A stretch of 64,000 nt of DNA from Lucinisca nassula. Its lineage: Eukaryota; Mollusca; Bivalvia; Lucinida; Lucinidae. The notes beneath the pieces were generated by a model that worked only from the letters and a program-made list of their open reading frames with translations, did no database searches and was not told where the DNA came from. How positions within the stretch are numbered: position 1 is the stretch's first letter; every line of letters starts with the position of its first letter. The stretch is from contig OY757011.1 in NCBI GenBank assembly GCA_963580285.1, positions 117,423,037 through 117,487,036 on the forward strand, written 5' to 3'. Shown here piece by piece: positions 1-10,359 of the stretch. The position numbers and the translations under genes are program-made.

Positions 1-1146
1 TATTCATGAAACTTCACAGGTGCATTCATCACACTGAGACGATGTGTCATGAACAAGGAAGACAACTCTTGCATTTTTGGTTTTTCGATTATTTGCCCTT
101 GACTTAGTACCATATAGTAAACCGTGTCCTGGCCATAACTCCTAAACCGTATGGAATATATTCATAAAACTTCAAAGGTGCATTCATCACACTGAGACGG
201 TGTGACATGAACAAGGAAGACAAATCTTGCATTTTTGGTTTTTGGATTATCTGCCCTTGACTTAGTACCATATAGTAAACCGTGTCCGGGCCATAACTCC
301 TAAACCATATGGAATATATTCATGAAACTTCACAGGTGCATTCATTACACTGAGACGATGTGTCGTGAAAAGGAAAACAACTCTTGCATTTTTGGTTTTT
401 GGATTATCTGCCCTTGACTTGGTTCCATATAGTAAACCGTGTCCGGGCCATAACTCCTTTACCTTATGGAATATATTCATGAAACTTCACAGGTGCATTT
501 ATCAAACTGAGACGATGTGTCATGAACAAGGAAAACAACTCTTGCATTTTTGGTTATTGGATTATCTGCCCTTGACTTAGTATCATAGAGTAAACTGTGT
601 CCGGGCCATAACTCCTAAACCGTACGGAAGATATTCATGAAACTTCACAGGTGCATTCATCACATTGAGACGATTTGTCATGAACAAGGAAGACAACTCT
701 TGCATTTTTGGTTTATGGATTATCTGCCCTTGACTTAGTACCATATGGTAAACCGTGTCAGGGCCATAACTCCTAAACCGTATGGATTAATTCATGAAAC
801 TTCACAGGTGCATTTATCACACTGAGACGATGTGTCATGAACAAGGAAGACAACTCTTGCATTTTTGGTTTTTGGATTATCTGCCCTTGACTTAGTACCA
901 TATAGTAAACCGTGTCCGAGCCATAACTCCTAAACCGTTTGGAATATATTCATGAAACTTCACAGGTGCATTCATCACACTGAGACGATGTGTCATGAAC
1001 AAGGAAGTCAAATCTTGCATTTTTGGTTTTTGGATTATCTGCCCTTGATGCATATAATTTATGATTGATTTGAAGTACATTTGTAATATTTTTTTATGAA
1101 TGGCATTTGACGGGGGCATCCGTGTCCTATGGACACTTTTTCTAGT
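1..1146 (-). mobile_element. Stem-loop-ended element (ATGCCCCCG family), 5' part with 157-bp tandem repeats
   Basis: The 5' end lies at about 1146 on the minus strand: CTAGA, then the hairpin GTGTCC-ATA-GGACAC (1122-1136), then GGATGCCCCCG. Leftward lies an array of about 6.6 copies of a 157-bp unit (1-1035), recognisable by TGAGACGATGTGTCATGAAC at 37, 195, 352, 510, 667, 824 and 981. Each unit contains GGGCCATAACTCC. The 3' end is beyond the window. A closely matching 5' end occurs on the plus strand at 49160. Short open frames inside the array are translations of the repeat, not genes. Confidence 0.72.
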
Positions 1147-1431
1147 GTTGAAATTTTATAGGGTAGATTCCTGACGTCAGAAGTGTTAACTAGAGTAGGT
1201 CAACTGAAATGCTGCGTCTTTTTTTATCGTGTCCGATCAATATCTTTCTTATTCCTGGATTTATTTAAGAATAACTTGACAGTAATGTTAATCATCATGA
1301 GAGGATGTGTTGTGCGCAAAACCCAGGTTGGTTTCGAAAACCGAGTTATCATGTTCAAAATGATTCTTTGAGCTACATTCTTTCATTTCCTTGTTCTTTA
1401 TAGTTTTCTAACATCAACATTTTCCTACTCC

Positions 1432-1485
1432 TCTGATAGCGCTGCCGGGGCGCTAGTCAGTTTCACTGACAGCTCTAGTTATATT
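1432..1485 (-). mobile_element. Isolated 5' end of a GGGCCCC-type stem-loop element
   Basis: On the minus strand this reads CTAGAGCTGTCAGTGAAACT, then GACTAGCGCCCCGGCA. The stem is CTGTCAGT/ACTGACAG. It matches the 5' end of the element at 28092 almost base for base, including the following CAGAGGAG. No array or 3' end was found next to it, so it is probably a truncated copy. The surrounding stretches 1150-1430 and 1490-1800 show nothing else I can name. Confidence 0.6.
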
Positions 1486-1811
1486 GAAGGTACTGCCACC
1501 AATAAATGAACAAAGTTTACGGCGTACTGACAGTCAATTGGTCCAGTTTTTATCAAGATTAAGATTCACCTTAAATAACTTTATACTTTTTATTTCTTTT
1601 TAGACTTTCATATAAAACTGTTAACATTTGTAACATTGTTTACTTTGGTTGTCTCTTGATTATAATATTTTATACTTTGCTAATAAAAGATGTTAACATT
1701 TAATGTCTCTTCCTCCTTTGTCTTATACTCCCTTGTATGTATATTTATGTCGTCACCTAACAATTACATGTTTACTGGCCACATGACATGAATGTATACT
1801 CAGTATGTATG

Positions 1812-2040
1812 GAAGACCGCCTCCGTGGTCCAGTGATTAAGGTCGCTGACTTGTAATCACTGGAGGGTCATTGATTCGAGCCCCGCTACCAGCCATGATT
1901 GTTTATGTGAGAACATTTGGTAGTTTGTGTCAGAGGATCGGAGTCTAGTACTGGTACTTTCCAGGAACGATGGTTAGGAAACTACCCGCCTGTATATGAC
2001 TGAAAGATTGTTGAACGGGCGTAAAACCACCTAGCAAAAC
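1812..2040 (+). mobile_element. tRNA-derived SINE
   Basis: The head resembles a tRNA, with a box-A-like TGGTCCAGTGATTAAGG and a box-B-like TGATTCGAGCCC (about 1871-1882). A shared mollusc SINE tail follows: TATGACTGAAAGATTGTTGA, then ACGGGCGTAAAACC and an A-rich end. A similar tail (ACTGAAAAATTGTTGAAAGC) is seen in the SINE at 54931-55292 on the other strand. I call it a SINE rather than a tRNA gene because the anticodon arm is degenerate and the sequence continues about 160 bp past the tRNA-like part. Confidence 0.75.
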
Positions 2041-2299
2041 AAACAGTATGTATGATGCGTTCTACCACATTATTGTCTCTCATAAATCTGTTAGGAACAT
2101 TTATTTTGTTTTGTTTGTCCATTTCTACTTGCCAAATCGCATATCGTCCGTGCTCCATAAGTCAATTATTCCTCCTGTCTGTCTGTTAACAATGTCTTCT
2201 TCCAACTTCTATTCAGATACTACTGAGCAAATTTCAATAAAACAGGGCCATCACAATGATCCCTTAGTTGGTCAAAAGTGAGAATGTGATCATTGGGTC

Positions 2300-2610
2300 A
2301 CACGTCAATGCCTCAGTTACCTTAACATTGAAATATTTCTTCCAATAAATGTCAGGGTAGTGCCACATAGAAAATTGACACCTCATGGGTTTGTCCATTC
2401 CAATGTGTAGATAAACCATATATTGCCTTAGGGTACACTGCATCAAAAGTCTATGTCCCATTAACAAGAACAGTGCAACTTGCTTCCTCACCAGTACTTT
2501 CATCTACATCAACTCGTACATCCATGTGGCGGCAATATGGTTACATTTACACCAGGAACAGTACCCTTAAAACCAGGCAAGCCTTTCCTTTTAAAAGGAA
2601 CCTTTATTGT
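2300..2610 (-). pseudogene. Broken coding remnant of unrecognised protein
   Basis: Read on the minus strand, two frames give protein-like text that joins through a frameshift near 2525. The first (about 2605-2525) reads LPGFKGTVPGVNVTILPPHG. The second (about 2530-2345) reads RVDVDESTGEEASCTVLVNG, then a TAG, then FDAVYPKAIYGLSTHWNG and QTHEVSIFYVALP, then a TGA. No repeat family found elsewhere in the window explains it and no splice sites remove the stops. I do not recognise the family. It could be a decayed exon of an extracellular protein or a fragment carried by a mobile element. The composition looks less repetitive than its surroundings. Confidence is low because the evidence is only amino-acid texture. 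Confidence 0.3.
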
Positions 2611-2699
2611 TATCTAATGTTGCTTTATGTTTGTGTAAAGTTTCAAGAAAGAAATCTAAAACGGTTTTCTGAGTATTTTTTTTTTTTCTTTTTTTTTTT

Positions 2700-2860
2700 T
2701 AATTCGGATTTTATGGCCCTTTCAAGAATATTTCACTTATATCAAGGTGATGATTAATCATAAGTGGACAAATATTGGAGTATCTGGAGAAAAACCACAG
2801 TGAGAGATCTAATGTTTAAGAGTCAGTGCTCTAAACCACTAGACCATGGAGGCCCATTTG
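2700..2860 (-). mobile_element. Degenerate SINE copy
   Basis: The left part TTATGGCCCTTTCAAGAATA and the right part AGAGTCAGTGCTCTAAACCA, then CTAGACCATGGAGGCC, match the ends of the better-preserved minus-strand SINE at 38186-38397. The middle is shortened. The T-rich tract at 2677-2700 is next to its 3' side. The right end is the remnant tRNA-like head, which reads GCCTCCATGGTCTAGTGGTT on the minus strand. Confidence 0.6.
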
Positions 2861-2939
2861 GTTTTCTGAGCATACAGCAGACACTATTTTTCAAGTAAAA
2901 ATTTCAAAGGACCAAAACTCCAAAAATACAAAAAGAATT

Positions 2940-3862
2940 CCGCGGAAGGCGGCGTTGCACCTGCTGGGGACAAAGTCATTGGCACTCTATTAGTAAATAA
3001 TGAGCCAATACAGAACCTTTCTCAGTCTGAGACAACTAGTTGAGAAATATTTTTGAGCAGCCTTGCAATAACCTTGAAGCACCATCAAATGATAAGAGGA
3101 TGTCGAGGAGAAAATTATGCAAGGTTTGAAGGTTTCATCAACAATAATCGATAAGAGAGCAAGGGTCAACGTAGAATCTGCCAAAGTCACTGGAGTGCGA
3201 AAAAACAGGTCAAGGTCACAAGGTCAAAGTGCACCCTGAGTAAGCATGTCAAGGAGAATTATTATGCAAGGTTTGAAGGTTCCTTCAACTATAGTCGATG
3301 CGATTGCAAGAGTCAATGTAAAATATGCCAAAGTCACAGGAGTGTGAAATATAGGTCAAGGTCACCAGCTAAAGGTGCATGCTGAGTGAACATGTCGAGG
3401 AGAAACATTATGCAAGGTTTGAAGGTTCCATTGACTTTAGTTGATGAGAACGCAAGGATTGACATAAAATCTGCCAATGCCACTGGAGCGTGAAATATAG
3501 ATCAAGGTCACTGGGTCAAGGTGTGTGCTGAGTGAGCATGTCAAGGAGAAACATTATGCAAGGTGTAAATGTTCTAGCGACTATAATCCATGAGATCACA
3601 AGGGTTGAAATTAAATCTAAATTAAAGTCACTTAATGAGTGTGAAATATAGGTAAAGGTCACTGGGTCAAGGTGCTTGCTGAGTGATCATGTCAAAGAGA
3701 AACGTCATGCAAAGTTGAATGTTCTAGCAACTATAGTTGATGAGATCGCAAGGGTCAACATAAATTGTTGATGGACGGACGGTCTGACAGATGCACAGAC
3801 TGACACATGGATGGAAAACCGGATGCCATTGTCGCACCATGCACAGCAAGTGCAACAAAAAT
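2940..3862 (+). mobile_element. Stem-loop-ended element (GTTGCACCTGC family) with 147-bp repeats
   Basis: The 5' end has hairpin CCGC-GGAAG-GCGG followed by X = GTTGCACCTGC. The 3' end has a GACGGAC/ACAGACTGACAC stretch (3772-3815) and then GTCGCACCATGCACAGCAAG-TGCAAC, a hairpin built from X and its complement. The core (2990-3770) is about five copies of a 147-bp unit, marked by CATGTCAAGGAGAAACATTA near 3100, 3247, 3391, 3538 and 3688. The units carry AGGTCAAGGTCA-like half sites. A second 5' end of the same family starts at about 4013. Confidence 0.65.
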
Positions 3863-4012
3863 GAGGGTTGTGGTTCTTGTGTTCTGCATGTCCCCTGATG
3901 ATCCTTAATATTTTTGTGAAGTTTCATAAAAATCTCAAACTGTTTTTAAGTTATAGAGGAGACACTATTCTTATTCATTAAAACTTCAAAGGGCCACAAC
4001 ACCAAATATACC

Positions 4013-4640
4013 AAGAATTTCGCCAAGGCTATGTCGCACCTGCCAAATTTTTTTTTTAAAACCAAATAATGTCCTTAGACAATGAAATACGAGACAAGGT
4101 CATCATCCGACACAGTTTGTGAATTTGTTGTTGTAATTTGCATCAAGTATTCTAATTGGTTACATGTTTACTCCTCGTACTATAGCCCAAAAATGGAGCT
4201 TAACACTAGGCATGACATAAAAATTGACTTTGTCAGCAGACCGTGAAATATAAGTGAAGGTCATGAGCTGATAATGGGAGTGTTTGCCTTCATAATGGGA
4301 ATAAATAAAGTACAAAAGCTGATGGTGGTAAGTCTAATAAATAGTCCAAAATAGAATTAAAAGCTAAGGTTGACATAAAATTGGCAAAGTCAGCAGGCTG
4401 TGAAATGTAGGTCAAAGTTATAAAGTCATGCCAAGGTGTTGCTAAATATTGTAGGAAGAAATCGTATACAAAATCTGATGATAATATGGCAATTAGCTAT
4501 TCAGAAATGGAGCTAACAGTAGGGTTGACACAAAGAAAGCAAAGTCGCCAGACCATGAAATGTAGGTCAAGGTAACATCATACTGAAGTGTTGCTAATCT
4601 GCCTAGGGAGAAATCATACACTAAAGCTGATGATAGTGAC
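4013..4640 (+). mobile_element. Truncated element of the GTTGCACCTGC family
   Basis: It begins with AAGAATTTCGCCAAGGC, then GTCGCACCTGCC, like the 5' end at about 2935. From 4180 to 4640 there are three degenerate copies of a 150-170-bp unit (AAATGGAGCTTAACA, GACATAAAA, GTCAGCAGACCGTGAAATAT, AGGTCAAGGT). No 3' hairpin was found before exon 5032-4837. The stretch 4640-4836 is otherwise unremarkable intron. Confidence 0.45.
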
Positions 4641-4836
4641 TCAGATTTATATGTCTTAGACTGTTTTATCAGTGGAGCAAGTAAATTAATTGGTCTGATA
4701 TCTTTCAGTTACTAACAGAAGTAGAAACAAATGCATATATGATATAAACCTCTTAGCAAAACGCTACATTCTCCAGTTTACCTCCTAAAAGCCAGGCATA
4801 CTTATCATGCACAAACTGTTTCTAATTCATACGTAC

Positions 4837-5032
4837 CTTCAAGAGTAATTTCTTCAAGGCTTTTGCCTGTGAATTTACCAATAATGCCCTCTTCGGCACA
4901 TCTCAAAAGTCTGCTGACTTTGGCGATGGAAATGATACCTTCTTGTAATTTGTAAAAGTTTTCATGAGTTTTTAAATCATGTGCCAAATGTTTTGATAGC
5001 CAGTCTTTTTCAACATCTGTGAGGCTCAATAC
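4837..5032 (-). CDS. Zinc-finger/tyrosine-recombinase-like gene, C-terminal catalytic exon (box-III His and Tyr)
   Basis: A 196-nt exon with acceptor CTCTTTTTGCAG before 5032 and donor GAAG|GTACGT after 4837. It begins in phase 0 and continues directly from the exon ending at 20982 (LATVCQ|VLSLTDVEKDWL). WLSKHLAHDLKTHENFYKLQ aligns with the tyrosine-recombinase box III (H-x-L-x-H ... Y). The His pair and the putative nucleophile Tyr (codon 4954-4952) are present. It continues IAKVSRLLRCAEEG and GKSLEEI, which is typical of the family after the Tyr. It ends with one spare base, so at least one more exon is needed. Known relatives carry a further C-terminal basic/Trp-containing region. I could not find that exon between 1 and 4836, so it probably lies outside the window. 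Confidence 0.87.
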
Positions 5033-5569
5033 CTGCAAAAAGAGTAACCAAATAACAATCAGTCAAGGCTGAGACTGCTTTATAAATATTCTGAAAATAT
5101 AATTTTGGGTACTTAATATTGGGTTTCCACATTAACCAGATTGGGACTGGATTGTATCAGAATGGACTAGACGATACCTGTTAAACGATGTAATATAGAA
5201 ATCTTATGGTATATTCCAATGTCTATAACAAGTTTATGAGCAAACCCTTTCCACAATTCTTCATAGATGATAAGAATATCAGATTGAGGTTGCGGACTGA
5301 AAGTTTTCATCCAACTACTTTACCTTCATTACATATGCAAATATCAATGTTTTAGCAAACAAGACTATATGGACTATATGTACAGGACTCAAGCTGAACT
5401 GTCTTGCACTACACCTAGAGATGCAGTATCAACCTTTAATCAGATCTGTGAAGGTTTAACATACTGTACCAATGTACTTAAATTGCATGTTGTTGACAGA
5501 CTATCACTGCACAGTCAGTCAATAATACCCTTTTATATCAGGAGAGGCAACTCTAGATAGATAAAATAG

Positions 5570-6172
5570 ATGGAATACTTTGTTATTCTTTATGTTGGTT
5601 GGCGCCTGATGCTCCGTCTTTGGTCGGGCCCCTCGGAGTCTAACTGTTGGTTTTCTTTTGCTCCAGCATTTCTGTTGGTGTATGCTGTCGAGTCCTCAAC
5701 CTTGTTTCATCTCTGTGTTTTTTTTATTTGTATGTTCTCGGAGATGTTACATTGATGAGTTAGGAAGCCTTCATGCGGACTAAACAAAATTAATGTCTAT
5801 ACCGCTACAGAAGTAAGGGCGAGGATTGTGGCCACGTAAAATCGAGTTAAGCCCCCCAGTGGAATTCTTTCCCCTGACCGTTCCAAGGCGGTTCTTCTGT
5901 GGCGGTTTATTTATGTTATTGTTCGTACTTATTGTATCACATGTGTCTTTTTATTTTGGATGGCCATTAGGCCATTTTATGGGAAAGTAACTGTCCTTTT
6001 GGCCTTCCTCTGTTTGGGTTTCCATTATGGTCTGGTCGTTTCGTGTTTGTGTTTCTTTCCCTGTGGTGTCTTTGGTGGGGTGTGTGAGTTAATTGTATCG
6101 ATTCCTGATCTTTGTTTTAATTCTACTTCTATATCAAAATTAGTTCTGCCTCATTTAGTGGATTAGATGAGT
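5570..6172 (+). repeat. Dispersed repeat, first copy
   Basis: The part 5803-6125 (GAAGTAAGGGCGAGGATTGT ... GTATCGATTCCTGATC) recurs at 10688-10998 with small differences, and a fragment lies inverted at 19645-19712. The left part 5570-5800 is T-rich and has no second copy here, so the limits are uncertain. Short frames in it have no protein character. The type is unknown; it could be the 3' end of a LINE or a long SINE. The region 5040-5570 is plain intron with no feature I can support. Confidence 0.55.
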
Positions 6173-6651
6173 AATTTATTGTCTTTCCTTTTAGAGTAGA
6201 CCCTTTTTCAGAAGTGGCTTATTGTATAAAAAAGCCAATATAAAGTCATAAAACTTATCTCCCTTGTAAAATTGGCAGAAATTTGGAAAAGTAGCACGCC
6301 AATCTGATCTTTCTGCTCAATTTTTGTTATTTTCTATATGGAAAGCACTGTCAAGGCATCCTTATTAACCTCGGTGCAGTTCATTTCTTATCTACATTCA
6401 CTAACCCTGGGATAACTCTCTTGCATTTTTTTTGTTCTCATGAATTATTAATGGGATGATTTGATTGGTGATCTCAGTTATGTCCCTGAGGAATTTTTAT
6501 ACCATGCATGCGGCCCCAAAATGTGACTGATATAATTTTACATTGCAAGTATCCAATAACATAGAGTTTACAAAACGCAGTATGCAATAATGACATGGAG
6601 TGTTTAATTAACCCTTGGCCTGCTAATCACAAATGTGTCTTATCTTTCAAA

Positions 6652-6716
6652 CAGTGTAGATCCAGATCAGATGGCTTCTTCTGAAACCATCTGATCTGGA
6701 TCTACACTGTTTGTCA
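6652..6716. repeat. Perfect 26-bp inverted repeat hairpin (MITE-like)
   Basis: AAACAGTGTAGATCCAGATC-AGATGG is followed by a 12-nt loop and then its exact complement CCATCTGATCTGG-ATCTACACTGTTT. Related imperfect hairpins with the same words (GGCAAACAGTGTAGA, CTGATCAG, CACTGTTTGCC) occur near 22975-23105, 31225-31290, 47745-47890, 48150-48190 and 54213-54284. It is therefore a dispersed family, not a lone gene. Just after it, 6716-6768 repeats about 50 bases also found at 4115-4165. The regions 6180-6650 and 6780-7150 show nothing further. Confidence 0.8.
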
Positions 6717-7149
6717 TTCAGTTTGTGAATTTGTTGTTGTAATTTGCATCAAGTATTCTAATTGGTTGACAGTCAGTAGGAGGTTTGGCAACTCAATTTA
6801 TTCAGCAGGGAAAAGGTTAAAGTAACAGTGACATGGTTTCCAGAAGCTGATGAACATTCACTGAAAATGAAGTTTTGGAGGTGAGTTATCCCAGGGGTGA
6901 TGAATGAAGTTCTACGTAATGGATCACACCTGGGTCATCGAGGATGTGTCAAGGTGGACACGATGGAAAATGTTGAAAGCTACTCTTATTTTTCCATATC
7001 TGTTGCTATCAGTCTGTGCTCACATGGTATGTGTCACTTGAAAGTGTATCGTCAACATGCCCTCCATACTACTCAGATCAGCTTGCACAGGCACTTGAGT
7101 CGGCACATTTCTGAGGAAGCTTTTGGCAGAGCCCCAAGGGAAGATGTGC

Positions 7150-7440
7150 TGTCCATGTTGTTGTGTTGGGTTTAATGGCACGTCAACCCTTGTGGGTCAT
7201 TTTGCTTTGTCTCCCAGAGAATGGGAGAAAGGGAATAGAAGAAATAGAAGAGGAAAGGAAAAGAGAAAGAGAGTGGAGAATGAGGAAAAAGGGAATAAAA
7301 GAGGAGAAATAGAAGAAATAAAAACATGCCCCTGCCTGCTGCAAACACAGCAGGCCTTGCCCAAATGTAGACAAATATTAGTTGGGATGTCCAGATGCCG
7401 AAAGACACTAGACTCCGAATGCTGTCCATGATGTGTGTTC
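7150..7440. repeat. SINE-like fragment interrupted by a purine-rich tract
   Basis: TGTTGGGTTTAATGGCACGT-CAACCCTTGTGGGTCAT resembles the TTGGGTTTAACGTC module of bivalve SINEs. It is followed by a nearly pure purine tract on the plus strand (7213-7322, AGAAATAGAAGAGGAAAGG-like). Frames on the opposite strand give Phe/Ser/Leu-rich low-complexity peptides that I do not accept as genes. Confidence 0.35.
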
Positions 7441-7510
7441 ATGTCCAAAGTACACTGTTCAAGAAATAACAGACTTCATTTACTCAGATGATAGATAAAG
7501 CTAAATTATT

Positions 7511-9645
7511 ACCAGAGGCCCAAGTGGGCCAGAAATCGCTCACCTGGATTAGGCTGATTATATGTCACATTGTGCCATGGTGGCCATCTTGGGTATTAGG
7601 TAAGATTACCTTCAGCAAATCCTGAATCTGCAGGTTCCCTTGATCCCACCTCTTAAATTTCTCAACAGCTCAATCCAAGTTAGGATTGAGGAGGAGATTA
7701 TGTTGGTGAAGAGTGGAGGGTTCAGTGCACAATATACTGTTAGCATGACTTTTCCAATCTTCAATTCTCTGACAGCTGGAGGCGTCCATCTTGGATATCT
7801 GAACGGAATGATTTTAGCAATTATGAATCTCCATGTCACTCCAAAGCCTCCAATTAAGTTTTTGCTCAATCCTACATTTGGTTTGGGAGATGTCATTTGA
7901 AGAATTTCAAGATGGCCTCCATTGTGACCATCTTGGATATCTGAACAGAAGGATTTCCCCATGTCGCCCTGATGCCTCCCATCAAATTTCAACTCAATCC
8001 TACTTTTTGTTTGGAAGGAGATGTCATTTGAAGAATTTCCAGATGGCTGCCATGGCGGCCATCTTGGATATCATGATGGAATGATTTTAGCAATTCCGAA
8101 TCTCCACTCACCCCCAATGCCTCCCATCAAGTTTCAGCTCAATCCGACTTTTGGTTAGGGAGGAGATGTCATTTGAAGAATTTCAAGATGGCCACCATGG
8201 CAGTTATCTTTGATAGCGGACCGGAACCATTTTAGCAATTCTGAATCTCCATGTCACCCCGAAGCTTCTCATCATGTTTCCGCTCAATCCGACTTTTGGT
8301 TTGGGAGGAGATGTCATTTGAAGAATTTCAAGATGGCTATCATGGTGGCCATCTTGGATATCGAGATGGAACAGTTTTAGCAATTCTGAATCTCCATGTC
8401 GCCCCAATAACTCCCATCAATTTTCAGCTCAATCTGACTTGTGGTTGGCGGCCATCTTGGATAAGCAATTCTGAATCTCCATGTTGCCCTGAAGCCTCCC
8501 ATCAAGTTTCACCTCAATCCGACTTGTCGTATGGGAGGAGATGTCATTTGAAGAATTTCTAAATGGCTGCCATCTTGGTTAACAGACCAGAAAGATTTTA
8601 GCAATTCTGAATCTGCATGTCACCCTGATGCCTCCAAACCAAGTTTCAGCTCAATCCGACTTGTCGTTTGGGAGGAGATGTCATTTGAAGAATTTCAAGA
8701 TGGCTGCAATCTTGGTTAACGGTCCGGAACGATTTTAGCAATTCTGAATCTCCATGTCACCACGATGCCTCCCACCAAGTTTCAGCTCAATCCGACATTT
8801 GGTTTGGAAGGAGATGTCGTTTAAAGAATTTCAAGATGGCTACCATTGTGGCCATCTTGGTTAACTGACTGGAACGATTTTAGCAATTCTGAATCTCCAT
8901 GTCACCCTGATGCCTCCCACCAAATTTCAGCTCAATCCAACTTGTCGTTTAGGAGGAGATGTCGTTTGAAGAATTTCAAGATGGCTGCCATCTTGGTTAA
9001 TGGACCGGAACGATTTTAGCAATTATTCATCTCCATGTCACCCCGATGCCTCCCACCAAGTTTCAAATCATTCCGACTTTTGGTTTGGGAGGAGATGTCG
9101 TTTAAAGAATTTCAAGATGGCTGCCATGATGGCCATCTTGGTTAACGGATCAAAATGATTTTAGCAATTCTGAATCTCAAGGTCAGCCCGATGCCTCCCA
9201 CCAAGTTTAAGCTCAATCCCACTTGTCGTTTGGGAGGAGATGTCGTTTAAAGAATTTCAAAATGGCTGCCATGGCGGCCATCTTGGATATGGACCGGGAC
9301 AATTTTAGCAATTCTGAATCTCTATGTCACCCGGATTCCTCCCACCAAGTTTCAGCTCAATCCGACTTGTCGTTTGGGAGGAGATGTTGTTTGAAGAATT
9401 TCAAAATGGCTGCCATGGTGGCCATCTTGGATATCGGACCGGGACGAATTTAGCAATTCTGAAACTCTATGTCACCCCAATGCTCCCCACCAAGTATCGG
9501 CTCAATCTGACCTACGGTTTTGGAGGAGATGTCGAAATTGTGAAAAGCTTATGATGGACGTATGGATGGATGGACAACGGATGGACAGACGACGGACAAC
9601 ACTTGACGGCATAAGCTGACCTGGAGTTTTGCTCCAGGTGAACTA
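7511..9645 (+). mobile_element. Stem-loop-ended element (GCTCACCTGGA) with ~145-bp repeats
   Basis: The 5' end has hairpin GGCCC-AAGT-GGGCC (7517-7530) and X = CGCTCACCTGGA. The 3' end has ACGGATGGACAGACGACGGA (about 9578-9597) and then ACCTGGAG-TTTTG-CTCCAGGT (9619-9639) and GAACTAAT. X' therefore carries the subfamily-specific CTCCAGGT rather than CTCAGGT. The core holds about 12 copies of a 140-147-bp unit (AGCAATTCTGAATCTCCATG near 7813, 8085, 8232, 8378, 8597, 8733, 8879, 9018, 9162, 9304 and 9451). Each unit has AAGATGGCTGCCATGGCGGC-CATCTTGG or a variant. Confidence 0.82.
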
Positions 9646-9689
9646 ATAAGCTAATATAGAGACAAGAAGTTACTGAGTTTTCCAACGAT

Positions 9690-10017
9690 GGAAGAAAGCT
9701 TGTATGTTTTTGTGTTTTGTCTGTTTAACAGGCCAGTCAACATTACTTAGGTCATGTTGAGCCGGTCAGTTAACCTAACCACACTTTTTCTTGGGCAGGC
9801 TTAGAACCATCTAAGCGATTTACCAGTACACTACAGTGCACATTCTTTCGACAGAACTGACAGCTACCCTTCTTGAATCAGTGCAAGGGAGAGACTGACC
9901 GCAGAAAAGACTTCATAATCAATCTCTATGAAAGAATGTTGCCAGACCCAGGAATCGGACCCGCCTCCTTATCACCAGACGGACGTGCATCCAACTGAGC
10001 CCACTGGGCTGGCGTAT
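9690..10017 (-). mobile_element. tRNA-derived SINE
   Basis: On the minus strand the head reads GCCCAGTGGGCTCAGTTGGA, then GGTCCGATTCCTGGG, giving box-A-like and box-B-like motifs. The tail includes CAGGCCAGTCAACATTACTT, GTCATGTTGAGCCGGTCAGT and a T-rich end (plus strand). The tail recurs without a head at 37917-38042. It is not a functional tRNA because the anticodon arm is degenerate and a long non-tRNA body follows. Confidence 0.7.
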
Positions 10018-10359
10018 GTTTGTGTGTACATGCCTTCCCAATTTAATGTAACTTTAGACAATCTTTCAATCAAATTATGACCTTGTGTCATTAGCTTAAC
10101 TGCCAGGCATGTTTTTTTTTTCTTAAGATTGCAGAAATAAAATTATTTGATCAGATAGTCTGTAGTCTAGATGTTTTGGTTTTTTAAGTTATCCACTTGC
10201 ACTATATTCATTCAGAATCCTCTGAACCACTGATCATAAGATTGTAACAGTTGTACAAATTCATATTTAATTTACTGACCTGCAACCTGTTGTAAATTTT
10301 GGGCATGGACCCAACAAAGCCCTGGTATAACTTGTTGTATCGTATTATAATAACAAGAA

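Noticed and set aside
1..1035. CRISPR array
   Set aside because: The units are 157-bp contiguous tandem repeats with no unique spacers, and the context is animal nuclear DNA.
7172..7448. Hydrophobic Phe/Ser/Leu-rich frames on the minus strand resembling membrane segments
   Set aside because: They are the complement of a purine-rich low-complexity tract.
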